Source: DATKCA01 sp035544675 (GTDB taxonomy: Bacteria > Acidobacteriota > Thermoanaerobaculia > Gp7-AA8). From it: a stretch of 56,345 nucleotides of DNA. The stretch covers positions 1 to 56,345 of the forward strand of contig DATKCA010000258.1 of NCBI GenBank assembly GCA_035544675.1. Direction: 5' to 3'. A program made the position numbers and the translations under genes. Positions 48,884 through 56,345 of the stretch are shown here, piece after piece; the first letter of the stretch is position 1, and every line of letters begins with the position of its first letter. The notes beneath the pieces were generated by a model. It ran no database searches. It was not told where the DNA came from and worked only from the letters and a program-made list of their open reading frames with translations.

Positions 48884-50235
48884 GCGCACCCTCCTCTCAC
48901 CAGCGCTTCGGCGATCTGATGCACGTCGCCCGCGCCCATCGTGACGAAGAGGTCATCCGGCCGCAGCCGCTCACGGATCTGCTCGACGAGCATCGTGTTC
49001 GGGCTGTCCAGGAACTCGATTCCCTCCGCGGCATCGGCAATCAGCTTTCCGGAGATGCCGGCCAGCGGCTCTTCGCGCGCCGCGTAGATCGGAGCGACGA
49101 GCGCAACGTCGGCCACGCGCAGCGACTGCGCGAACTCGCGCGCGAACTCGCGCGTCCGCGAATAGAGGTGCGGCTGAAAGAGCGCCACGATGCGGCGGTC
49201 GGGGTACCCGTTGCGCGCGGCCTCCAGCGTGGCGCGGATCTCGGTGGGATGGTGCGCGTAGTCGTCGACGACGATCGCGCCGCCGCAGTAGCCGATGATC
49301 TGGAACCTCCGGTCCACACCGAGGAACCTGGCCAGACCGTGGGCGATGACGCTGGTCTCGATGCCGAGCTCGCGGCCGACGGCGATCGCGGCCAGGGCGT
49401 TGCGCACGTTGTGCTCGCCCGGCACGAAGATCCGGAACGCGCTGAGGCCTGCGATGTCGAACAGGGCGCCCCCCTCCAGGAACCGCAGCCGGGTGGCCTG
49501 CAGATCGGCCCCCTCAGAGAGCCCATAGGTGACCACGCGGAATGGAGCGATCGCCCCAACGACCTCCCGCACCCCCGGATCGTCGAAGCACGCCACCACC
49601 AACCCGCCCGGCTTGATGCCGGCGATGAAGACGCGGAACGCCTCCTTGATGGCGTCGAAGCTGCCGAAGTACTCGAGGTGATCGGCCTCGATGTTCGTGA
49701 CGACGGCGATCTCGGGGTGGAGATGATGGAAGGTGCGGTCGTATTCATCGGCCTCGACGACGAGGAAGGCCCCCGCGCCGGTCTTCGCGTTCGTGGCGAA
49801 ATTGCGGGCCATGCCTCCCACGATGATGGTCGGGTCGAGTCCGGCTTCCTCGAGGACGGTGGCGATCATGGCGGACGTGGTCGTCTTCCCGTGAGTGCCG
49901 GCCACGCCCACGGCCCGCTTCTCGCTGACGATGGCGCCGAGCATCTCGGAGCGGCGCATGATCTTGATGCCGCGCTCGTGCGCCGCGTCGATCTCGGCGT
50001 TCTCCCCGCGGACCGCCGCGGTGACGACCACCAGGTCTACGCCGTCGAGATGGCCGGCGTGGTGGCCGATGGCGACGGGGATGCCGCGCCGGCCCAGCAG
50101 ATCGGTCGCGGCGGAGCGCTTCAGGTCACAGCCTGAGACCGGCACACCCATGGTGGCCACGATCTCGGCGATGCCGCTCATCCCGATTCCGCCGATGCCG
50201 ACGAAATGGATGTTTTTAATGTCACTGAAATTCAT
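48880..50235 (-). CDS. murC: UDP-N-acetylmuramate--L-alanine ligase MurC
   Basis: ATP-dependent cytoplasmic ligase of 451 residues that adds the first amino acid of the peptidoglycan stem. FVGIGGIGMSGIAE at about 11-24 binds the UDP-sugar. GVAGTHGKTTTSAMIA at about 110-125 is the P-loop, and VVEADEYDRTF and DDYAHHPTEIRATL are standard MurC motifs. No ribosome site is seen before the ATG. An AT-rich 54-base gap with a promoter-like TTGCTT-17-TACAAT separates it from murG. murB and ddl, often found next in the order, are absent and ftsQ follows directly. Confidence 0.96.
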   Translation of the reverse strand: MNFSDIKNIHFVGIGGIGMSGIAEIVATMGVPVSGCDLKRSAATDLLGRRGIPVAIGHHAGHLDGVDLVVVTAAVRGENAEIDAAHERGIKIMRRSEMLGAIVSEKRAVGVAGTHGKTTTSAMIATVLEEAGLDPTIIVGGMARNFATNAKTGAGAFLVVEADEYDRTFHHLHPEIAVVTNIEADHLEYFGSFDAIKEAFRVFIAGIKPGGLVVACFDDPGVREVVGAIAPFRVVTYGLSEGADLQATRLRFLEGGALFDIAGLSAFRIFVPGEHNVRNALAAIAVGRELGIETSVIAHGLARFLGVDRRFQIIGYCGGAIVVDDYAHHPTEIRATLEAARNGYPDRRIVALFQPHLYSRTREFAREFAQSLRVADVALVAPIYAAREEPLAGISGKLIADAAEGIEFLDSPNTMLVEQIRERLRPDDLFVTMGAGDVHQIAEALVRGGCA

Positions 50236-50260
50236 TATATTAGAGACGTTCTAAATCGCG

Positions 50261-50289
50261 ATTGTAAATTCGTAAAACCCTGGAAGCAA
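50261..50289 (-). promoter_or_regulatory. putative internal promoter for murC-ftsQ-ftsA-ftsZ
   Basis: On the minus strand TTGCTT (50284-50289), a 17-base spacer and TACAAT (50261-50266). Transcription would start near 50254, about 19 bases before the murC ATG. The gap is the only AT-rich stretch in the cluster. Confidence 0.5.
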
Positions 50290-51399
50290 TTAATTTCTCC
50301 GAATCTCTTCGATGTAATCCACGATCTTTTTTGTAGCGTCCGGCGTGGAAAGGGCCCGCGAGCTCTCCCCCATCCGCCGGGCCGCCGGCGGATCGTTGAT
50401 GATCCCGGCGATGGCCAGCCCCAGCCGCTCCGGAGTCAGCTCCTTCTCGGTGATGACCAGCGCCCCGCCCGCCCTTTCGACCACCCGCGCGTTCAGCTCC
50501 TGGTGATTGTTCGTGGCCGCGGCGAACGGAACGAGGATGGCCGCACGCCCCACGGCCGACAGCTCGCCGATCGTCATCGCGCCGGCCCGGCTGACCACGA
50601 GATCGGCCGCCGCGAGCTCGTCCGCCATCGGGTCGAGGTACGGGACGACCCGCGCCTCGGGGAACGCGGACGTGCGATAGGCATCCTTGACCTTCTGCAG
50701 ATCGTTCGGTCCGGTCTGGTGCACGATCGTCAGCCGGTCCTTCAGCCGCGCCAGGAACAGCAGCGCCCCCGTCATCGTGTCATTGAGGATGCGCGACCCC
50801 TGCGACCCGCCGAAGACCAGCAGTCGCTGCTTCCGTGGAGCGCCGGTGTCCTCACCGGCGCGCGCGGGTGAGGACACCCGCGCTCCAAAAAACTCCGCAC
50901 GGATCGGGTTCCCCGTCACCCGTCCGTCCATCCGTTTCATTCGCGGGAGCGCGTCGTCGAACGCGACCGCCACCGCCGTCACGAACCGGGCCAGGACGCG
51001 GTTGGCGAGACCGGGAAACGCATTCGACTCGTGGATGATCGTCGGCATGCGACGCAGCCACGCCGCGAGCAGGACCGGGCCGGAGGAGTAACCGCCCACG
51101 CCGAGGACGGCGTCGGGGCGGTGTTTGCCGAGGAGCTGCCAGGCCTGGAGGAACCCGATGGGAAGCCGCGCCAGATTGCGAAGGAGATCGACTCCCCCTT
51201 TGCCTTTCAGGCCGCCCGCGGAGATCACCTCGAGCGGGAAGCCGGCCTTCGGCACGATGGTCTTCTCCAGGCCTCTCTCCGTTCCGACGAACACGACGCG
51301 GCGCCCGGCATCGCGAGCCACGAACTCGCGTGCGATGGCGATGGCGGGATAGATGTGTCCTCCCGTCCCCCCGCCCGCGATCATCAGTAGCTCAGTCAT
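50290..51399 (-). CDS. murG: UDP-GlcNAc:lipid I transferase MurG, with an in-frame repeat insert
   Basis: Peripheral inner-membrane GT28 glycosyltransferase of 369 residues that makes lipid II. MIAGGGTGGHIYPAIAIA at about 6-23 and GVGGYSSGPVLLAAWL at about 101-116 are the acceptor and membrane motifs. LLVFGGSQGSRILND at about 193 and RAGAMTIGELSAVGRAAILVPFAAATNNHQ hold the donor site. Residues about 172-188 (GARVSSPARAGEDTGAP), between the two domains, are encoded by a 50-base palindromic element and have no family counterpart. The remaining length matches normal MurG. Because this is a single essential gene, the inserted segment is presumably tolerated as a surface loop. Confidence 0.95.
   Translation of the reverse strand: MTELLMIAGGGTGGHIYPAIAIAREFVARDAGRRVVFVGTERGLEKTIVPKAGFPLEVISAGGLKGKGGVDLLRNLARLPIGFLQAWQLLGKHRPDAVLGVGGYSSGPVLLAAWLRRMPTIIHESNAFPGLANRVLARFVTAVAVAFDDALPRMKRMDGRVTGNPIRAEFFGARVSSPARAGEDTGAPRKQRLLVFGGSQGSRILNDTMTGALLFLARLKDRLTIVHQTGPNDLQKVKDAYRTSAFPEARVVPYLDPMADELAAADLVVSRAGAMTIGELSAVGRAAILVPFAAATNNHQELNARVVERAGGALVITEKELTPERLGLAIAGIINDPPAARRMGESSRALSTPDATKKIVDYIEEIRRN
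50837..50886. repeat. 50-bp palindromic element inserted in murG
   Basis: GGAGCGCCGGTGTCCTCACC at 50837-50856 and its near-perfect inverse at 50867-50886 (19 of 20 pairs) enclose a ten-base GC loop. It has the same length and ends as the copies at 8125-8174 and 33904-33953. It adds 17 codons to murG without a stop. Confidence 0.9.
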
Positions 51400-51412
51400 G
51401 CGCCAGTGACCC

Positions 51413-52510
51413 TCAGTTCGACTGCTGCGACAGATTCAGAAGAATTCCGATGGCGGCCAGACTGGCCAGGAGTGAAGAGCCACCGTAGCTGACCAGCGGC
51501 AATGCGATGCCTTTGGTCGGCAGCAGGCAGAGCGCGACGCTCATGTTGATGAGCGCCTGCAACGCGATCGTCAGCGTGAGGCCGATGGCCGCATAGAACG
51601 CGAAGCGGTTCCGGCTGCGCTTCGCGATCCGGAACCCGCGCCACACCAGGAAGCCGAACACCGCCACGAGCAGCGAAGCGCCGATGAATCCGAGCTCCTC
51701 TCCGACGATGGAGAAGATGAAGTCGGTGTGCGGCTCGGGCAGGAAGAAGAGCTTCTGCCGCCCGTTGCCGATGCCGAGGCCCTGCACCCCACCCGTGCCG
51801 ATGGCGATCAGCGACTGCATGGCCTGAAAACCTTTGCCCAGCGGATCGGCCTCCGGATTGAGAAACGCGAAGAGGCGGTCGCGCCGGTACGCCGCACCGA
51901 ACGCCAGGACGAGCGTGGCCGGAATGAACACCGTCGAGAAGAGACCGATCACGCGCCACGAGACTCCGGCCGCGAAGATCATCCCCAGCCCCACCAGGAC
52001 GACCATCGCGGCGGTGCCGAAGTCGCGGCCCAGGAGAATGAGTCCGGCGAAGAGCGCCAGCACGGCGGCGATCGGCAGGAGCGTCGAGGTCACCTCGTTG
52101 ATCTTCTCCTCGCGGCGCGACAACACCGACGCCACGAAGAGCACGACGACCGGCTTGGCGAACTCGGATGGCTGCACGTGGAACCAGGGCAGCACGATCC
52201 AGCGCTGCGTCCCGTTGATGGGGGCCTGGAAGAGCGCCGCGATGAGCGCGAGGAGAACGCACGCCATGGCCACATGAATGAGCCGGCGGTCCTGAAGCAG
52301 CGACGCGTCGAGGTGCATGAGGAGCAGCATGAGCGTGCCGCCGGCGACCAGCCAGATGAGCTGGCGCGTCATGAAGTGGTAGGGGTTGTCCGACCCGAAC
52401 CGCTGCGTGGCGATGATGGCCGACGCGCTGTAGATCATGACGATCCCCACGACCACGAGCAGCATCGCCGCGCCGAAGAGGTATGAGTCGTAGGTCAGCT
52501 TTCTGCTCAT
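51413..52510 (-). CDS. ftsW: cell division protein FtsW (SEDS lipid II polymerase)
   Basis: A 365-residue integral membrane protein with about ten helices. It polymerises lipid II at the septum with a class B PBP. It has WIVLPWFHVQPSEFAK, then GLGIGNGRQKLFFLPEPHTDFIFSIVGEELGFIG, and PTKGIALPLVSYGGSS. Position between murD and murG in the dcw cluster identifies it as the division paralogue, with rodA at 38553 serving elongation. Intergenic gaps are 21 and 13 bases, consistent with one transcript. Confidence 0.96.
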   Translation of the reverse strand: MSRKLTYDSYLFGAAMLLVVVGIVMIYSASAIIATQRFGSDNPYHFMTRQLIWLVAGGTLMLLLMHLDASLLQDRRLIHVAMACVLLALIAALFQAPINGTQRWIVLPWFHVQPSEFAKPVVVLFVASVLSRREEKINEVTSTLLPIAAVLALFAGLILLGRDFGTAAMVVLVGLGMIFAAGVSWRVIGLFSTVFIPATLVLAFGAAYRRDRLFAFLNPEADPLGKGFQAMQSLIAIGTGGVQGLGIGNGRQKLFFLPEPHTDFIFSIVGEELGFIGASLLVAVFGFLVWRGFRIAKRSRNRFAFYAAIGLTLTIALQALINMSVALCLLPTKGIALPLVSYGGSSLLASLAAIGILLNLSQQSN

Positions 52511-52531
52511 GATCGAAATGGAGCGTTCCCG

Positions 52532-53845
52532 CTAGAGAGTTCTGACCAGCTCTTCAAACCGTTCCCCTCTGTGCTCGAAGTTGCGGAACTGATCGAAGCT
52601 CGCGCACGCCGGCGAGAGCAGCACCGTCTCGCCGCTCTTCCCGTTCTGGCGCGCCCAATTCACAGCCTCCTCCACCGTGCCGCTCCGCACGATGGCCGTG
52701 GCACCCTCCAGGGCGGCGGCGATGCGCTCCGCCGCCGCGCCGATGGTCAGCACCGCTCGGGCCCGCGCCGCGACCAGGTCGCGCATCCGCTCGAACTCTC
52801 CGGCCTTGTCCTTGCCGCCCAGGATCAGGAGGACGGTTCCGTCGGCGAAGCCTTCCAGCGAGCGGAGCGTGGCATCGACGTTCGTCCCCTTCGAGTCGTT
52901 GATCCACTTCACACCGTCCAGCTCGCGCACCATGACCATGCGGTGCGGAAGGCCGGCGAACGTGCCGAAAGCGATCTGCACGTCGACGTCGTCGATTCCG
53001 ACGGCGCGGGCGGCCAGCCACGCCGCCAGCGCGTTCTCGACGTTCGCCGTCCCCTCGAGCTTCAGCGCCGAGCGCGGAATCCTCCGCTCCCCCTGCCCTT
53101 CCAGCAGCAGCACCATCTCCTCGCCGTCGAGGTACGCCCCCTGCGGCACCGGCTCCGCGGCGGAGAAGCGCCACTGCCTGACCTTCGAGGGGCGCGGCGC
53201 GGCCCGGCGGTCGGACGCATTCATGATGGCAACGTCCCCCGGCTGCTGGTTGCGGAAGATCCGGTATTTGGCCGCGGCGTACGCGTCGAAGCTCGGATAG
53301 CGATCCATGTGATCGGGCGTGATGTTCAGGAGCAGTGCGACGTCGGCGCGGAACGTGTCCACGGTCTCGAGCTGGAACGACGAGAGCTCCAGCACATACG
53401 TGCGCGGCCGCTGCGGATCGATGACCGAGATGAGCGGCTCGCCGATGTTCCCCGCCACGATGGGCTGGCGTCCTCCGATCCGCAGGATCTCGCCGATGAG
53501 CGCAGTCGTCGTCGATTTCCCGTTGGACCCGGTGACCGCCACCACCGTCCCCTTCAGATTCCGGTACGCCAGCTCCACCTCGGCGATGATCGGAATGGAG
53601 CGCGAGGTCGCTTCCTGGAGCAGGGGGATGGCCAGCGGGACACCCGGACTGAGAACGACCATGACGGCGCCATCGAGAAGCGCGGTGGACTGAGGCCCGA
53701 ACGAACGCGCCACACGGTCGTCCACCTGATACGGCAGCGACGGCGACGGGTTGTCATCGGTGAGCAGGACCTGCTCCCCGCGTGCGGCCAGAAAGTTCGC
53801 CGCCGCCACTCCCGACTTCCCCGCACCCACCACCAGGTATCTCAT
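52532..53845 (-). CDS. murD: UDP-N-acetylmuramoylalanine--D-glutamate ligase MurD
   Basis: ATP-dependent ligase of 437 residues that adds D-glutamate to UDP-MurNAc-L-Ala. YLVVGAGKSGVAAANFLAARG at about 3-23 binds UDP. VAVTGSNGKSTTTALIGEIL at about 102-121 is the P-loop. ELSSFQLETVD is the MurD-specific motif, and LPHRMVMVRELDGVKWINDSKGTN and LLSPACASFDQFRNFEHRG follow in the usual order. It lies between mraY and ftsW. A short GGAAACC repeat separates it from mraY. Confidence 0.96.
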   Translation of the reverse strand: MRYLVVGAGKSGVAAANFLAARGEQVLLTDDNPSPSLPYQVDDRVARSFGPQSTALLDGAVMVVLSPGVPLAIPLLQEATSRSIPIIAEVELAYRNLKGTVVAVTGSNGKSTTTALIGEILRIGGRQPIVAGNIGEPLISVIDPQRPRTYVLELSSFQLETVDTFRADVALLLNITPDHMDRYPSFDAYAAAKYRIFRNQQPGDVAIMNASDRRAAPRPSKVRQWRFSAAEPVPQGAYLDGEEMVLLLEGQGERRIPRSALKLEGTANVENALAAWLAARAVGIDDVDVQIAFGTFAGLPHRMVMVRELDGVKWINDSKGTNVDATLRSLEGFADGTVLLILGGKDKAGEFERMRDLVAARARAVLTIGAAAERIAAALEGATAIVRSGTVEEAVNWARQNGKSGETVLLSPACASFDQFRNFEHRGERFEELVRTL

Positions 53846-53872
53846 TATGTGTACCGAACGGACTTTGAATCG

Positions 53873-53893
53873 GAAACCGGAAACCGGAAACCG
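53873..53893. repeat. short GGAAACC heptamer repeat between mraY and murD
   Basis: Three tandem units of GGAAACC, the same unit as the large array at 40454-40602. It ends directly at the mraY stop codon. Confidence 0.8.
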
Positions 53894-54982
53894 TTAACGC
53901 AGCTTCAGCGTAGCAAGGCTCAACATTGCGAAGATGATGGCGATGATCCAGAAGCGAACCACGACCTTGGTCTCCCTCCACCCGGAGAGCTCGAAGTGAT
54001 GATGAATCGGTGACATCTTGAAGATGCGGCGGCCGGTGAGCTTGAACGAGGCCACCTGCAGGATCACCGACAGCGCTTCCACGACAAAGAGGCCGCCGAC
54101 GAAGATGAGCAGGATCTCCTGCTTGATCATCACGGCCAGCGTGCCGATGGCGCCGCCGAGAGCGAGAGAGCCGACGTCGCCCATGAAGATCTCCGCGGGA
54201 TGGGCGTTGAACCAGAGGAAGCCGAGCGAAGCGCCGACCATGGCGCCGCAGAACACGGCCAGCTCGCCGGTCTGCGGGACCCAGGCGATGTTGAGGTAGT
54301 CCGCGATCCGGAAGTTGCCGGCCGCGTAAGTCAGGATCGTATACGTCGCCGCAGCGACCAGAGTGGAGCCGATGGCCAGCCCGTCCAGTCCGTCGGTGAG
54401 GTTCACCGCGTTCGACGCACCGACGATGATGATCATGATGAAGGCGATGTACAGCGGCCCGAGGTTCAGCACCACGTCCTTGAGGAACGGGAACGTGACC
54501 ACGGTGGAGTAGTTGTTGTGAATGCTCGGCAGATAGGCGATGGCCAGGCCGGCCAGCAGCGCCACCCCGAACTGCATCCCGAACTTCTCCTTGGCGGTGA
54601 GACCGAGGTTGCGCTTCTTCACCAGCTTGCGGTAGTCGTCGATGAAGCCGATCGTGCCGTACGCAAACGTGACGAAGAGAACGATCCAGATGTACGGGTT
54701 GAAGATGTCCGCCCACAGGATGGTGGGGATCAGGATGGCCACGTTGATGAGGATGCCGCCCATGGTGGGCGTGCCGGCCTTCTGCTGATGGGACTTGGGA
54801 CCTTCCTCGCGGATGTACTGGCCGAGCTTGATGCGGCGCATGCGCTCGATCAGCCAGGGGCCGAGGATGAAGGAGATCATCAGAGCGGTGAGGGCGGCGA
54901 AGGCCGTGCGGAACGTGATGTAGCGGAAGACGTTGAAGCCGACCACGACGTCGCGCAAGGGGTAGAGAAAGTGGTACAGCAT
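53894..54982 (-). CDS. mraY: phospho-N-acetylmuramoyl-pentapeptide transferase MraY
   Basis: A 362-residue polytopic inner-membrane enzyme that makes lipid I from UDP-MurNAc-pentapeptide and undecaprenyl phosphate. The N-terminus MLYHFLYPLRDVVVGFNVFRYITFR is typical. GPKSHQQKAGTPTMGGILI carries the uridine-binding motif. The catalytic Asp pair is in GFIDDYRKLVKKRNLGL. NLTDGLDGLAIG, FMGDVGSLALGG and MSPIHHHFEL complete the set. Its ATG shares one base with the murF stop (TAATG), so the two are translationally coupled. Confidence 0.97.
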   Translation of the reverse strand: MLYHFLYPLRDVVVGFNVFRYITFRTAFAALTALMISFILGPWLIERMRRIKLGQYIREEGPKSHQQKAGTPTMGGILINVAILIPTILWADIFNPYIWIVLFVTFAYGTIGFIDDYRKLVKKRNLGLTAKEKFGMQFGVALLAGLAIAYLPSIHNNYSTVVTFPFLKDVVLNLGPLYIAFIMIIIVGASNAVNLTDGLDGLAIGSTLVAAATYTILTYAAGNFRIADYLNIAWVPQTGELAVFCGAMVGASLGFLWFNAHPAEIFMGDVGSLALGGAIGTLAVMIKQEILLIFVGGLFVVEALSVILQVASFKLTGRRIFKMSPIHHHFELSGWRETKVVVRFWIIAIIFAMLSLATLKLR

Positions 54983-56345
54983 TACGTTCCGCTCTCCAGC
55001 ATGGAAACGATCTTGTCGAGGCCGATCCCGCGCGAGGCTTTGATGAGGACGAGATCGCCTTTGCGCACGAAGTCTTTCAGAAAAGCGCCCGCTCCGGCAG
55101 CGTCATCGAAGTGGTGCAGCGAGTCGTCGCGGAAACCGGCCTTCCGGGCACCGTCCAGCAGCGACCTCGACCGTTTCCCCACTCCCACCACCACGCCGAT
55201 CTCTTTCGGGATTCCCTTCCCCGCGTCGGCGTGATACTCGAGCTCCTTCTCGCCGAGCTCGAGCATGTCCCCGATGACGGCGATGCGCCGGCCGCTGACG
55301 TCGGCCTGGGCCATGAGCTCGAGCGTGCGGGCCAGCGCGTACGGGTTCGAGTTGTAGGTATCGTCGTAAATCTGCGCGCCGTTGTAGGGCACGACGACGC
55401 CGCGGTGATACGCGGGCTTCACCTTTTTCACGCCGCGCTCGATTCCCTCCCAGGAGATCCCGATGGCGCGGGCCGTGGCGATGGCCGCCAGGAGGTTGTC
55501 GAGGTTGTGGCGCCCGGGCAGCGTCAGCTCCAGCTCGCGATTGGCATCCTCGGCCACGAGCGTGAATCGGGTGCCCAGGAGGCCGCGCTCGCGGAGGGCG
55601 GTGGCGCGATACTGCGCGTCGTTCTCCACGCCGTACGTCAGCTTCCGGCCTGCAAAGTCTCTGCTGATGCGGACCACGTGCTCGTCGTCGTTGTTGACGA
55701 TGACCGTCCCATCCGCCTTCACGTTCTCCAACAGCTCCTTCTTTGCCTCGGCGATTTTCTCGATGGTGCCGAAGAACTCGATGTGCACCGGGCCGATGTT
55801 CGTGTAGACGCCGACATCCGGACGGGTCAGCCCGGCCAGCTGCGCGATCTCGCCTTTGTGATTCATGCCCATCTCGGAGACGACCACTTCAGCGTCGTCC
55901 GGGGTGTTGTCGATACAGAGAGGGCAGCCGATGAGGTTGTTGAAGTTGCCCCACGATTTGAACGTGCGCCGCTCGGTGGCGATGAGTGTGGCGATCATCT
56001 CCTTTGTGGTCGTCTTGCCGGCCGAGCCGGTCACGCCGATGAGCGTGAAGTCGAACTTCTGCCGGATGGCGCGCGCGAGCATCTGCAGGGCCACGGTGGT
56101 ATCGCCCACGCGCACGATCCCTTTGTCCACCGGGACATTCCTGGGCACCACGGAAACGATCGCGCCGCGCGCGATCTTGAGAGCCTGCTCGAGGAACTGG
56201 TGCCCGTCCAGCCTGTCGCCTTTGATCGCGAAGAAGGCCGAGTCCGGCTTGACCTCGCGGCTGTCGATGATCACGTTCGAGGAGACGACATCGGGGCCCT
56301 GGATGACCTGGCCGCCGGTCATCGAGGCGAGCTCGCGGAAGGTCA
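54982..56345 (-). CDS. murF: UDP-N-acetylmuramoyl-tripeptide--D-alanyl-D-alanine ligase MurF (5' end cut by window edge)
   Basis: Cytoplasmic ATP-dependent ligase that adds D-Ala-D-Ala to complete the UDP-MurNAc-pentapeptide. About 454 residues are visible. An ATG at 56320-56322 could start it, but upstream codons in the same frame read TFRELAS, matching the usual MurF N-terminus, so the true start is beyond the window. Motifs are VIIDSREVKPDSAFFAIKGDRLDGHQFL, the P-loop VTGSAGKTTTKEMIA, NFNNLIGCPL, EMGMNHKGEIAQL and YNSNPYALARTLELM. It is the first visible gene of the minus-strand dcw cluster. murE would be expected just outside. Confidence 0.96.
   Translation of the reverse strand, partial: TFRELASMTGGQVIQGPDVVSSNVIIDSREVKPDSAFFAIKGDRLDGHQFLEQALKIARGAIVSVVPRNVPVDKGIVRVGDTTVALQMLARAIRQKFDFTLIGVTGSAGKTTTKEMIATLIATERRTFKSWGNFNNLIGCPLCIDNTPDDAEVVVSEMGMNHKGEIAQLAGLTRPDVGVYTNIGPVHIEFFGTIEKIAEAKKELLENVKADGTVIVNNDDEHVVRISRDFAGRKLTYGVENDAQYRATALRERGLLGTRFTLVAEDANRELELTLPGRHNLDNLLAAIATARAIGISWEGIERGVKKVKPAYHRGVVVPYNGAQIYDDTYNSNPYALARTLELMAQADVSGRRIAVIGDMLELGEKELEYHADAGKGIPKEIGVVVGVGKRSRSLLDGARKAGFRDDSLHHFDDAAGAGAFLKDFVRKGDLVLIKASRGIGLDKIVSMLESGT

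Overview
The window is about 56 kb of GC-rich, densely packed, almost entirely housekeeping bacterial chromosome. It encodes a Gram-negative envelope: outer-membrane-type beta-barrel protein, periplasmic PPIase, MurG/MraY/PBP2/RodA, and the MreB rod system. It also has RNase J, an IHF/HU protein, a dynamin-like GTPase, a PQQ-type sugar dehydrogenase and several secreted Ig-like proteins. This mix, together with many simple intergenic repeats, suggests a soil or sediment member of Acidobacteriota or a neighbouring phylum. That placement is inference; no 16S rRNA gene is present.

Layout. 1-3.8 kb: PQQ dehydrogenase (cut by the left edge), tRNA-Arg(UCG), three small unknown genes and a GT-C glycosyltransferase. 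3.9-7.5 kb, minus strand: DUF177-rpmF-plsX-fabD-fabG, the classic L32/fatty-acid initiation operon, without fabH or acpP. 7.6-12 kb: an anchored protein of unknown function, divergent from three overlapping GT4 glycosyltransferase genes. 12-12.4 kb: an AT-rich island with a good promoter, a probable small RNA and a 19-residue lysine-rich protein. 12.4-22.8 kb: envelope and RNA-metabolism genes (CCA transferase, Hpt, UppP, RNase J, AsnS, dynamin-like GTPase) and a frameshifted lipid kinase. 22.8-32.2 kb: a 954-residue outer-membrane-type protein, a four-repeat Ig-like protein, threonine dehydratase, RarA, a thioesterase and a PpiD/SurA-like foldase. 32.4-39.7 kb: a FecR protein, then mreB-mreC-mreD-mrdA-rodA. 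39.7-45.2 kb: an S4 protein, hup, a large heptamer-repeat array, guaA, a YfhO-like membrane protein and a methyltransferase. 45.4-56.3 kb, minus strand: the dcw cluster murF-mraY-murD-ftsW-murG-murC-ftsQ-ftsA-ftsZ, with murF cut by the right edge. The mre/mrd and dcw loci together supply precursor synthesis, elongation and septation of peptidoglycan, and uppP recycles the lipid carrier.

The most unusual feature is the repeat content. At least four families of short repeats occupy intergenic gaps and in several cases enter genes. A 50-bp palindromic element lies in-frame inside murG and inside an unrelated gene, adding a 17-residue segment in the same reading frame both times, much as Rickettsia palindromic elements do. 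A second element encodes the last 15 residues of FtsQ. Seven-base tandem repeats supply several stop codons and form a 400-bp inverted array upstream of guaA. CACAGAG palindromes sit between convergent genes. No prophage, insertion sequence, CRISPR array or defence system was found.
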